In this document: positions 35,064-43,031 of the stretch, one piece after another
Numbering within the stretch: the stretch's first letter is position 1
Layout: each line of letters starts with the position of its first letter
Source of the DNA: JABCPE02 sp963516475
GTDB taxonomy: Bacteria; Bacteroidota; Bacteroidia; Flavobacteriales; Weeksellaceae
Length of the DNA: 64,000 nt
Reading direction: 5' to 3'
Assembly: GCA_963516475.1 (NCBI GenBank)
Contig: CAUQBR010000003.1
Span: forward strand, 62,001 to 126,000
Notes under the pieces: generated by a model
Told to the model about the DNA's origin: nothing
What the model saw: only the letters and a program-made list of their open reading frames with translations
Databases searched by the model: none
Translations under genes and position numbers: made by a program

Positions 35064-36932
35064 TTACTCTGTTATTGCTTCTTCTACTACCAAGTTTTCA
35101 AGGATAAAGTTCTGTCTATCAGGCGTATTTTTTCCCATGTAGAACTCCAAAAGCTGGTCTATCGTGGTGTCTTTACCCACCACCACAGGCTCAAGGCGAA
35201 TGTCTTTCCCGATGAAATGTTTAAACTCTTCTGGCGAAATCTCTCCAAGCCCTTTAAATCTCGTGATTTCAGGATTTTTTCCTAAATCTTCTAGAGCCTT
35301 TATTCGCTCTGCTTCAGTGTAGCAGTAGCGGGTTTCTTTTTTGTTTCTTACTCTAAACAAAGGCGTTTGGAGAATGTACAGGTGTCCATTTTTAATCACA
35401 TCAGGGAAAAACTGAAGGAAGAAAGTAATCATCAGGAGTCTAATGTGCATACCATCTACATCGGCATCGGTAGCGATGATGACTTGATTGTATCTCAAAT
35501 CTTCCAGACTTTCCTCTATATTTAGAGCGGCTTGTAAAAGGTTAAACTCCTCGTTTTCATACACTACTTTTTTGGTTAGTCCGTAGCAGTTGAGTGGCTT
35601 TCCTTTTAGTGAAAATACAGCCTGCGTTTCCACATCTCTACTCTTCGTGATAGAGCCGGATGCAGAGTCTCCCTCTGTTATAAATATTTGAGTTTCAGTC
35701 TTTCTAGCTGCCTTTTGGTCATTGTAATGCTGTCGGCAGTCTCTTAGTTTTTTATTGTGAAGAGAAACTTTTTTTGCTCTTTCTCTTGCTAATTTTTGAA
35801 TTCCCGAAAGTTCTTTTCTTTCCCTTTCAGAAACTAATATTTTACGGTGAATAGCATCTGCAATTTCAGGGTTTTTATGAAGAAAATTGTCCAGTTTGCT
35901 TTTCATATAATTATTGACAAAAGTTCGGATGGTTTCCAGCTCGTTGCCATTCGCATCCTGTCCCATAGTGGTAGAGCCTAATTTGGTCTTGGTCTGAGAC
36001 TCAAAAACAGGGTTTCCCACATTGATATACACCGCGCCAATGATAGATTTTCTAATATCGGCAGCCTCAAAATTTTTTCCGAAAAATTCTTTGATGGTTT
36101 TCACGAAAGTCTCTTTAAAGGCATTCAGGTGGGTTCCTCCCTGCGATGTGTATTGTCCATTGACAAATGAAAAATAAGTTTCTGACTGGGATTTATCCGA
36201 ATGAGTAATCGCTATCTCCATGTCTTCATCCTTTATGTGGATGATAGGGTAGAGGATTTCGCCATCTATTTCTTCTTCTAATAGGTCTTTCAGTCCGTTT
36301 TCAGATTCGAAAACAGAGTCGTTATAATAGATTTTTAGTCCTAAATTTAGATAAGTATAATTACGAAGCATACGCTCCACATACTCATTTCTAAATTTAT
36401 AATTTATGAAAATAGTGCTGTCAGGAATGAAACTTACCTCCGTTCCGTTTTTTTCAGTCGTGTCTGTTTCCTCGGTTACTTCCACCAGTTTACCTTCGTG
36501 AAACTGGGCAGATTTGGTTTTCCCATCTCGGACAGATTTTACCTGAAAAAAAGTAGAAAGAAAATTAACCGCCTTGGTTCCTACACCATTCAGACCGATG
36601 GATTTTTTAAAGGCGCCGTCATCGTATTTCCCACCAGTATTCATTTTGGAAACTACATCTACGATTTTTCCCAAAGGAATTCCACGACCATAATCACGAA
36701 CAGTGACTTTTCCATCATTGATTTTAACATCTATTCTCTTCCCGAATTTCATTCGGAATTCATCGATAGAGTTATCCAAAACCTCCTTTAATAGGATATA
36801 AATCCCATCATCCGCCGCAGAGCCGTCTCCCAGTTTACCGATGTACATCCCTGGACGAAGGCGCACATGCTCACGAGGCTCGAGGGTTCTGATGTTATCT
36901 TCCGTATAGTTTGTCTGTTGTGGTGTGTTCAT
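35064..36932 (-). CDS. parE: DNA topoisomerase IV subunit B
   Basis: About 622 residues. The GHKL ATPase domain has 'LLKEVLDNSIDE' (catalytic Glu and Mg-binding Asn), DYGRGIPLG and GLNGVGTKAVNFLS; the TOPRIM domain has ITEGDSASGS and 'IIATDADVDGMHIR'. It ends soon after 'GLGEISPEEF', typical of ParE. It supplies ATP turnover for ParC. The longest frame begins at TTG 36959 within a TATCTTTG promoter element; the ATG at 36932 (MNTPQQ) is preferred. It is the first gene of a likely eight-gene operon down to 27532. Confidence 0.93.
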   Translation of the reverse strand: MNTPQQTNYTEDNIRTLEPREHVRLRPGMYIGKLGDGSAADDGIYILLKEVLDNSIDEFRMKFGKRIDVKINDGKVTVRDYGRGIPLGKIVDVVSKMNTGGKYDDGAFKKSIGLNGVGTKAVNFLSTFFQVKSVRDGKTKSAQFHEGKLVEVTEETDTTEKNGTEVSFIPDSTIFINYKFRNEYVERMLRNYTYLNLGLKIYYNDSVFESENGLKDLLEEEIDGEILYPIIHIKDEDMEIAITHSDKSQSETYFSFVNGQYTSQGGTHLNAFKETFVKTIKEFFGKNFEAADIRKSIIGAVYINVGNPVFESQTKTKLGSTTMGQDANGNELETIRTFVNNYMKSKLDNFLHKNPEIADAIHRKILVSERERKELSGIQKLARERAKKVSLHNKKLRDCRQHYNDQKAARKTETQIFITEGDSASGSITKSRDVETQAVFSLKGKPLNCYGLTKKVVYENEEFNLLQAALNIEESLEDLRYNQVIIATDADVDGMHIRLLMITFFLQFFPDVIKNGHLYILQTPLFRVRNKKETRYCYTEAERIKALEDLGKNPEITRFKGLGEISPEEFKHFIGKDIRLEPVVVGKDTTIDQLLEFYMGKNTPDRQNFILENLVVEEAITE

Positions 36933-36956
36933 AAAGTTTCCAAAAAAGTGTAGCGA

Positions 36957-36964
36957 CAAAGATA
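36957..36964 (-). promoter_or_regulatory. -7 element for the parE operon
   Basis: TATCTTTG on the minus strand, 24 bases before the ATG at 36932. It overlaps the TTG at 36959. Confidence 0.55.
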
Positions 36965-37006
36965 ATAAAATATGGCTTTAAAGAAAAAACCATTATGATA
37001 AAAAGA

Positions 37007-37036
37007 AAAAACCACTCGATAATCTGAGTGGTTTTT
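37007..37036 (-). terminator. Rho-independent terminator of the SurA-like gene
   Basis: An 11-bp perfect stem (AAAAACCACTC/GAGTGGTTTTT) with an eight-base loop, followed by T-rich sequence on the minus strand. Confidence 0.85.
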
Positions 37037-37042
37037 GTTAGT

Positions 37043-38401
37043 TTATTTTGTTGAATTTCTGTTCCATTTAGGGTAGAAAGAACATTTTTGATAACGCTTA
37101 TCGATTGATATAAAAGTATCAGGAAGCTGTTCTTTAGCCCATTTTTCCAGCATTTCATTTTTCTTCTTGTTGAGAGCCATATTCTTCACTCTTTCAAAAT
37201 CAGTAGCAAGGTCTACTTGGTGCGCAGGAATGACATCTTCTATTTTTATGAAAATTACAGCTTTTTTTCTATTGTGCTCATCCTCAAATACATCTGTGAT
37301 ATCTCCTTTGTTATAACCTGCGATGTGGTAAGAGATAGATGGAGAAAGGTTTAGTTTTTCCTGTTTGTAGCCTCCATCTTCGCCAAGGATTATCCCTGCA
37401 TTGTATTTTGTGCTTTTGTCATCAGAATATTTTGTAGCAGCTTCTTTGAAAGTAATTTTTCCGTTTATGATTCTTTTTCGGATGTCTTCCATTTCTTTTT
37501 TAGCTGCTTCTATTTCCTCTGCATTTGGAGTATTTTTTATAAGAATATGTCTAGCATCGTATATTTTTCCTGATTTTTTCACAAGCTGAATGATGTGATA
37601 TCCGTATTCTGTTTCCACAGGGTCTGATATTTCGCCTTCTTGCAGGTTGAGAGCTGCCGCTTCGAAAGGTTTTACCATCGTTCCTTTAGAAACATTTTTG
37701 TAAAGCCCGCCATTGGATGCTGAGCCTTCATCCTCAGAGTAGATTCTGGCCTGAGTTTCAAAGTCCTCTCCGTTTAGGATGTCTTGTTTGATTTTTTTTA
37801 GTTTATCTATAATCTCCTGTCTGTGTTTATCATTTAGTTTAGGATACATCACGATTTGAGACAAGATGATTTCTTCTTTTACCTCTGGTAATTGGTATTT
37901 GTAAGTATTATAGAAATCCGTTACTTCACTTGGTGTGATATCTGCTTTTTCGGTAATTCTGGCAAATTTACTTTGTCCGTAGTAGCTGTCAGAATCTATT
38001 TTTTCTATCATACTTTTCATTTCAGTTGAATTTCTGAATTTGTATGTATCCAGCATCGCTTTTTCGGAAGGGAACTGGCTAAGAATTTGGTTGTATTTAT
38101 TATTAACCTGTTCTTTTATTTCTTTGCTTCTATCTGGGATTAGAGTATCTTTTTTAGCGTGGTAGACAAGTAGTCTGTTGTTTAGTAAGCTCTCTACGAC
38201 TTCACAATTGTCACCAGAAAGTTTCTCGCCCATTTGTTTTGCATGGTTTTCCTGCTCTGTGATGTCTGATTCCAAAACGATTTCATTTCCAATTACCGCA
38301 GCGATACCATCCACAAGCTGTCCTTTTTGCAGCTGTGCATTTATTTGAGTGGATAATAGTGCGATTCCCAGCAGTAATGCCTTTTTGATATTTTTTATCA
38401 T
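37043..38401 (-). CDS. SurA-like periplasmic peptidyl-prolyl isomerase/chaperone
   Basis: A 452-residue protein with a signal peptide ('ALLLGIALLSTQINAQ'). The SurA N-terminal region starts at 'LVDGIAAVIGNEIVLESDI'; two parvulin-type domains follow, at about 175-275 ('EIILSQIVMYPK...YGYHIIQLVKK') and 280-385 ('DARHILIKN...'). The first retains 'ASNGGLY...' and 'PVETEYGYHIIQL', the second is more diverged. It assists outer-membrane protein folding. It has its own terminator and stands as a single unit. Confidence 0.9.
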   Translation of the reverse strand: MIKNIKKALLLGIALLSTQINAQLQKGQLVDGIAAVIGNEIVLESDITEQENHAKQMGEKLSGDNCEVVESLLNNRLLVYHAKKDTLIPDRSKEIKEQVNNKYNQILSQFPSEKAMLDTYKFRNSTEMKSMIEKIDSDSYYGQSKFARITEKADITPSEVTDFYNTYKYQLPEVKEEIILSQIVMYPKLNDKHRQEIIDKLKKIKQDILNGEDFETQARIYSEDEGSASNGGLYKNVSKGTMVKPFEAAALNLQEGEISDPVETEYGYHIIQLVKKSGKIYDARHILIKNTPNAEEIEAAKKEMEDIRKRIINGKITFKEAATKYSDDKSTKYNAGIILGEDGGYKQEKLNLSPSISYHIAGYNKGDITDVFEDEHNRKKAVIFIKIEDVIPAHQVDLATDFERVKNMALNKKKNEMLEKWAKEQLPDTFISIDKRYQKCSFYPKWNRNSTK

Positions 38402-38475
38402 ATTTTTACTAAAATTAGTTCAACAAAATTAAATTTCTTTGTGAGAAAATCTAAATTTTTTATTATAATTATTTC

Positions 38476-39402
38476 TTAAATTTTCAAATCCACCTCAAAA
38501 GTGGTAAGTTCTTGGAATTTTTTGATTCTTTGTTTCAGAATCATAGGAGAGACTTCCAAAAGTCTTTCCGTTCCGAATTTTTCTACCGTGAAAGAAGCCA
38601 TTGCAGAGCCCACTATCACAGCTGTTTTCATGTTTTCAAAGGAAATGCTTTTTGTGGCTGCTAGATGTGCCGCAAATCCTCCTGCGAAAGTGTCTCCCGC
38701 TCCTGTAGGGTCAAAAACCTCCTCCAAAGGCAGGGCAGGAATAGCGAAAACTTTCCCTTCGCTGAATAATAATGCTCCATGCTCACCTTTTTTGATGATG
38801 ACATATTTAGGACCCATTTTATGGATTTTTTGAGCGGCTTTTGGTAGGGAATATTCTCCAGAGAGCTGTCGTGCCTCTTCATCGTTTATCGTGATGACAT
38901 CAGATTTCGCAATGACCTCCATCAGTAAATCCCAAGTGTGGTTCATCCAAAAATTCATAGTGTCTAGAATCACCAGTTTAGGGCGGCAAGACATACCATT
39001 TAGAACTGCCAGTTGTGTGCTAGGGTGAAGATTTCCTAAAAGCAGTATGTCATAATTTTTACAATGTTCAGGAATTTTTGGTTCGAATTTTTCTAAAACA
39101 TTCAGTTCTGTAGCCATAGTATCTCTGGAATTCAGGTCGTTATGATACTTTCCTGCCCAGAAAAAAGTTTTTTCATTATGGAAAATTTCTATTCCTTCTA
39201 TATTGATATTTCTGTCGGTTAATAAATCCAAATATTCCTGTGGAAAATCTCCACCAACTACAGAAACTAGGCTGACATTAGCATTTAAAACGGAAGCGGA
39301 AAGCCCTATATAAGTAGCCGCACCACCTAGGATTTTATCTGTTTTTCCAAAAGGAGTCTCAATAGCATCAAAAGCTACAGTTCCTACTGCCAAAAGATTC
39401 AT
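38476..39402 (-). CDS. PfkB family sugar/nucleoside kinase
   Basis: A 308-residue ribokinase-fold enzyme. The N-terminal signature 'GGAATYIGLSASVL' and the C-terminal DPTGAGDTFAGGFAAHLA (catalytic base Asp237) are present, with 'VIIKKGEHGALLF' between. The closest pattern is that of the Bacteroidota 'sugar kinase' near gldD, sometimes named adenosine kinase-like; the substrate is not certain. It lies 25 bases behind gldD on the same strand and is probably cotranscribed. Confidence 0.9.
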   Translation of the reverse strand: MNLLAVGTVAFDAIETPFGKTDKILGGAATYIGLSASVLNANVSLVSVVGGDFPQEYLDLLTDRNINIEGIEIFHNEKTFFWAGKYHNDLNSRDTMATELNVLEKFEPKIPEHCKNYDILLLGNLHPSTQLAVLNGMSCRPKLVILDTMNFWMNHTWDLLMEVIAKSDVITINDEEARQLSGEYSLPKAAQKIHKMGPKYVIIKKGEHGALLFSEGKVFAIPALPLEEVFDPTGAGDTFAGGFAAHLAATKSISFENMKTAVIVGSAMASFTVEKFGTERLLEVSPMILKQRIKKFQELTTFEVDLKI

Positions 39403-39427
39403 TTGATTGTAAGTGTATGTATTTTAG

Positions 39428-39988
39428 TTATTTATGTTTCCACTCGAAGGTTTCTATCATATGCATCAAGTCTTTCTTGATGTATTCTACCGCAGGTTGT
39501 AGAGAGTCTGGTCTTGGTCTAGATTTAAAGTATAAATTAGCCGTTACGAAATGACGAGTGCTGTCCGTGATATAGATTTGGATATTAGACGCAGACTGCC
39601 CTTTCAATTCGTAAAAGTTCCCAAAAACTCTCTTTTCTGGATAAGAAAAAGATTTAGTATCTATTGCAGAAGCTCTGATGGTGTGTTCGTAGACCATTTT
39701 TTCTACTTCTTTGATATGTAGATTAAAATCATTTTTGATAGGAAAATAGGTTACAAAAATATTGGCTCTCATTGTAGGATAGACTACATTGTACCAGCAA
39801 GCCTGCTTTGCTTGGTGTATTTTTGCAAAGTCTGAATGCTCAAATGAAAACGAACATTCCGAAGAGAATGGAATATACTTAGCCTCTGGATACTCTAGTC
39901 GAAGCTCTCCCTTTGGTTTGGGCTGAACATCACTACTACACGAAACGAGAAAAGTAAGTATAAAGCTTAAAAATAAATATCTAAACAT
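39428..39988 (-). CDS. gldD: Gliding motility lipoprotein
   Basis: A 186-residue lipoprotein (LTFLVSC, Cys about 17) with the GldD start of mature sequence 'PKPKGELRLEYPEAKY' and the conserved 'ACWYNVVYPTMRANIFVTYF' and 'FGNFYELKGQSASNIQIYITDSTRHFV' regions. GldD is required for gliding in Flavobacterium johnsoniae and is kept in non-gliding relatives too, where it is thought to support the type IX secretion/gliding apparatus. No other gld genes are in the window. Confidence 0.92.
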   Translation of the reverse strand: MFRYLFLSFILTFLVSCSSDVQPKPKGELRLEYPEAKYIPFSSECSFSFEHSDFAKIHQAKQACWYNVVYPTMRANIFVTYFPIKNDFNLHIKEVEKMVYEHTIRASAIDTKSFSYPEKRVFGNFYELKGQSASNIQIYITDSTRHFVTANLYFKSRPRPDSLQPAVEYIKKDLMHMIETFEWKHK

Positions 39989-40074
39989 TCCGCAAAAATA
40001 AGAATTTATATCAAAATAGAAAGAGAAGAAATAAATAAAGTAATTTAGAATGATTAAAAATAAATAAAAAATTA

Positions 40075-40082
40075 TAAATTTG
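40075..40082 (+). promoter_or_regulatory. -7 element for the cupin-methyltransferase pair
   Basis: TAAATTTG, 30 bases before the ATG at 40113. No paired TTG found. Confidence 0.45.
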
Positions 40083-40112
40083 TAAATTCAAATTTAAAAA
40101 TGTATCAAAGAA

Positions 40113-40457
40113 ATGAAGACAGCATCAATTTATCAAGATTTAGAATTTAATGAAAATAAGCCAGCGATAAAGGCGATTTTGGAAACTGATTTTACGAAAG
40201 AAATCAGAATTCTAATGCGAGAAAACCAAGAAATGAAAGAGCACCAGACGCCTTTTCCCATTGTGGTGGAACTGCTGGAGGGAGAAATTATTTTTGGAGT
40301 AGAAGGGCAGAATTACGAAGTTAAAAAAGGAGATTTATTGACTTTGTCAGGAGGCATTCCGCATAATCTCATTGCAAAAAAAGAAAGCATTATTCGTTTG
40401 ACACTTAGTAAGTTAGATTCATCAAAAAGAGTAGAGGGCGTTGCCGAAAAATCCTAA
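40113..40457 (+). CDS. Cupin domain protein
   Basis: A 114-residue single cupin. Motif 1 is reduced ('EMKEHQTPFPIVVELLEGEIIFGVEG') and motif 2 is 'LLTLSGGIPHNLIAKKES', which keeps the metal-binding His but with fewer ligands than enzyme cupins. No DNA-binding domain is attached. It likely binds a small molecule. The methyltransferase gene starts three bases after its stop, so the two are cotranscribed. Confidence 0.85.
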   Translation: MKTASIYQDLEFNENKPAIKAILETDFTKEIRILMRENQEMKEHQTPFPIVVELLEGEIIFGVEGQNYEVKKGDLLTLSGGIPHNLIAKKESIIRLTLSKLDSSKRVEGVAEKS

Positions 40458-40460
40458 ATC

Positions 40461-41240
40461 ATGAGCAAAGAACAAAATATGAACACCAGCCAAGGTCATT
40501 GGATTTTGGCAAAAATGGGCAAACGAGTGTTGCGCCCAGGAGGGAAGGAGTTGAGTATGAAGATGATAGAGGGACTGAATATCAGCCCGAATGATGATGT
40601 GGTGGAGTTCGCGCCAGGATTGGGATTTACAGCAGGAATTACACTTGGTAAAAATCCTAAAAGCTATACAGGCGTAGAACTGAATGAAGAAGCGGTAGGA
40701 ATTCTCAAAAACAGGCTGAAAGGAAAGGATTTTAAAATTATAATCGGAAATGCGGCGGAGTCCACCTTGGAGAGCAATAGTGTGGATAAAGTCTATGGAG
40801 AGGCGATGCTTACAATGCATGCAGACCACAGAAAATCGGAAATCATCCGCGAAGCCTACCGAATTTTGAAACCTGGCGGATTCTACGGAATTCATGAGCT
40901 TGGGCTGACACCAGATGAGATACCAACGGAGAAAAAAGCTGAAATCCAAAAGGAACTAGCGTTGGCAATAAAAGTCAATGCTCGCCCATTAACCGTTTCT
41001 GAATGGACAGAGCTTTTAGAAAAAGAAGGTTTTTCTGTGGTGAAAATAGAAACCAACCCGATGCATTTATTAGAACCAAAAAGAATAATAGATGATGAAG
41101 GATTTTTCAGAACGCTGAAAATTTTCTTTAATATAATGACCAACCCTGCTGCTAGGAAAAGAATCCTTGCGATGAGAAAAGTTTTCCGTGATAATGCACA
41201 AAACCTGAATGCCGTGGCGATTATCGCACAGAAAAAATAA
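40461..41240 (+). CDS. Class I SAM-dependent methyltransferase
   Basis: A 259-residue enzyme. SAM-binding motif I is 'DDVVEFAPGLGFTAGITL', the acidic end of strand 2 is TGVELNEEAV, and 'VYGEAMLTMHADHRKSEIIREAYRILKPGGFYGIHEL' covers motifs II and III as in the UbiE/Methyltransf_11 group. The substrate is not known. It forms a pair with the upstream cupin gene; a terminator follows. Confidence 0.9.
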   Translation: MSKEQNMNTSQGHWILAKMGKRVLRPGGKELSMKMIEGLNISPNDDVVEFAPGLGFTAGITLGKNPKSYTGVELNEEAVGILKNRLKGKDFKIIIGNAAESTLESNSVDKVYGEAMLTMHADHRKSEIIREAYRILKPGGFYGIHELGLTPDEIPTEKKAEIQKELALAIKVNARPLTVSEWTELLEKEGFSVVKIETNPMHLLEPKRIIDDEGFFRTLKIFFNIMTNPAARKRILAMRKVFRDNAQNLNAVAIIAQKK

Positions 41241-41241
41241 C

Positions 41242-41267
41242 AAAAAGCCTATGAAAATAGGCTTTTT
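41242..41267. terminator. Bidirectional Rho-independent terminator
   Basis: AAAAAGCCTAT pairs perfectly with ATAGGCTTTTT around GAAA, between convergent genes ending at 41240 (+) and 41271 (-). A and T tracts on both sides suit both directions. Confidence 0.92.
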
Positions 41268-41270
41268 GCT

Positions 41271-43007
41271 TTATATAGGTTCTTGTTTTTTATTCAGAGC
41301 GGTGTAGTAACCGCCTTTGTTTAGGAGTTCTTGGTGAGTTCCCATTTCTACGATTTCGCCCTGATGTATTACGATGATTTTATCAGCTTTTTCTATCGTG
41401 GAGAGCCTGTGCGCGATGATGATGGAAGTCCTGTTTTTAGTGATTTTTTCCGTCGCTTTTTGGATTAGTTTTTCGGATTCGTGATCTATGGAAGAGGTCG
41501 CTTCATCCAGAATGAGTATTTTAGGATTTACTAAATAAGCCCTTAGGAAAGATAGTAACTGTCTCTGTCCCAGTGAAATGGAAGAACCTCTCTCACTTAC
41601 GATGAAATGATATCCATTGGGCAGTTTTTCTATGAAATCATTGACCTCTATTTCTTCCGCTGCCTTTTTTATTTCATCTAATGTGATATTTTTATTCCCT
41701 AATGTAAGGTTTTCTGCAATGCTTTCTTGGAACAGGAAAACATCTTGCAGAACCACGCCTATTTGGCTTCTGTAATGGTATAGTTCGTAATCGTAGATAT
41801 CGGTATCATCTACTAAAATTTGTCCATCGGTGATGTCGTAAAGCCTTGTAATTAGACTTATTATGGTGGATTTTCCTGCGCCAGTAGCGCCTACAATGGC
41901 TACCGTTTCGCCTGGATTTACAGTAAAATTGATTCCTTTCAGGACTTGCTGCTTTTCATCATAGGCGAATTTTACATTTCTAAATTCTATTTTTCCTTCC
42001 AAAGATTCTTTTTTGATAGTTCCTTTGTTCGGAGTAAGGTTTTCTTCCTCGTTCATGATTTTTAGAACTCGTTCAGCTCCTACCAGCCCTCTTTGGATAT
42101 TGTTAAACCTATCGGCTATCTGTCGTAATGGTCTGACTAATAATGAAATAAACTGAATGAAAGCGATGATGTCACCTGCGCCCACTTCTTTGCCATTGAT
42201 AACATTATAGCCCGCATAAACCAAGATAGTGCCTATAAATAGCGAGGCGAGTAAATCCACAACGGGAAAGAATAGAGAGAAATAAAATACCGTTTTCAGT
42301 AAGGCATTTTTCAGTTCTATATTGATTTTGTCAAATTTGTCAAATTCTGCTTTCTGTCGGTTAAATACTTGGATAATGGACATTCCAGCCAGTCTTTCCT
42401 GCACGAAACTATTTTGGACAGAAGTAAGATTTCGTTCTGTGGAAAAAGAAACTTTTAGTTTTTTCTGAAAAAATCTTGTGATAAGATACATCAGAGGAAG
42501 CATCATTAGGACAATGTAGCTGAGTTCCTTATTCACCATAAACATAGTCCCGATGACCATCACCACACGAAGAACATCACCAAAAACCATCAGAAAACCA
42601 TCCGTATAGACCACTGCCACGGTTTCCACATCTCCTACGGCACGAGTGACCAGGCTCCCAATCGGAGTTTTGTCAAAAAATGAAGTTTTGAAATGAATCA
42701 GCTTTGTATAAAGGCGTTCGCGGATGTCCCGAATTACCGATTGAGCAATGAAATTAGAAAGATAATACAGCATCACCTGCAGAAAAGTTTCCAAAAGAAC
42801 CATCCCTAATAGCAGATAAATCCCGTTCATCAGCTCTGTTCGGCTTTTTTCTTTAATGATGACCAGATCTACTATTTCTTTGGTAAGAATAGGTCGGTAG
42901 GTGGAGATAAACGCCACTGCAAGGGAAATAAGCAAAGTGATGATGAACCACTTTTTAAATTTCAATCCGATGAAAAATAATTTTTTTATGATAGTGCTGT
43001 TGCTCAT
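41271..43007 (-). CDS. ABC exporter, fused permease and ATPase (MsbA/MdlB-type)
   Basis: A 578-residue half-transporter. Six transmembrane helices span about 15-300; the ATPase domain has Walker A GATGAGKSTI, Q loop 'SQIGVVLQDVFLF', signature ISLGQRQLLSF, Walker B ILILDEATSSID and H-loop IIAHRLST. It works as a homodimer or heterodimer; lipid, drug or peptide export is possible and the substrate is not evident. It starts 24 bases after the end of the Pif1-like gene on the same strand. Confidence 0.93.
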   Translation of the reverse strand: MSNSTIIKKLFFIGLKFKKWFIITLLISLAVAFISTYRPILTKEIVDLVIIKEKSRTELMNGIYLLLGMVLLETFLQVMLYYLSNFIAQSVIRDIRERLYTKLIHFKTSFFDKTPIGSLVTRAVGDVETVAVVYTDGFLMVFGDVLRVVMVIGTMFMVNKELSYIVLMMLPLMYLITRFFQKKLKVSFSTERNLTSVQNSFVQERLAGMSIIQVFNRQKAEFDKFDKINIELKNALLKTVFYFSLFFPVVDLLASLFIGTILVYAGYNVINGKEVGAGDIIAFIQFISLLVRPLRQIADRFNNIQRGLVGAERVLKIMNEEENLTPNKGTIKKESLEGKIEFRNVKFAYDEKQQVLKGINFTVNPGETVAIVGATGAGKSTIISLITRLYDITDGQILVDDTDIYDYELYHYRSQIGVVLQDVFLFQESIAENLTLGNKNITLDEIKKAAEEIEVNDFIEKLPNGYHFIVSERGSSISLGQRQLLSFLRAYLVNPKILILDEATSSIDHESEKLIQKATEKITKNRTSIIIAHRLSTIEKADKIIVIHQGEIVEMGTHQELLNKGGYYTALNKKQEPI

Positions 43008-43031
43008 ATTTCGTGTAAAATGTAAATAAAA

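Noticed and set aside
40422..40949. A 175-codon minus-strand frame
   Set aside because: Antisense to the cupin and methyltransferase genes, both with clear motifs.
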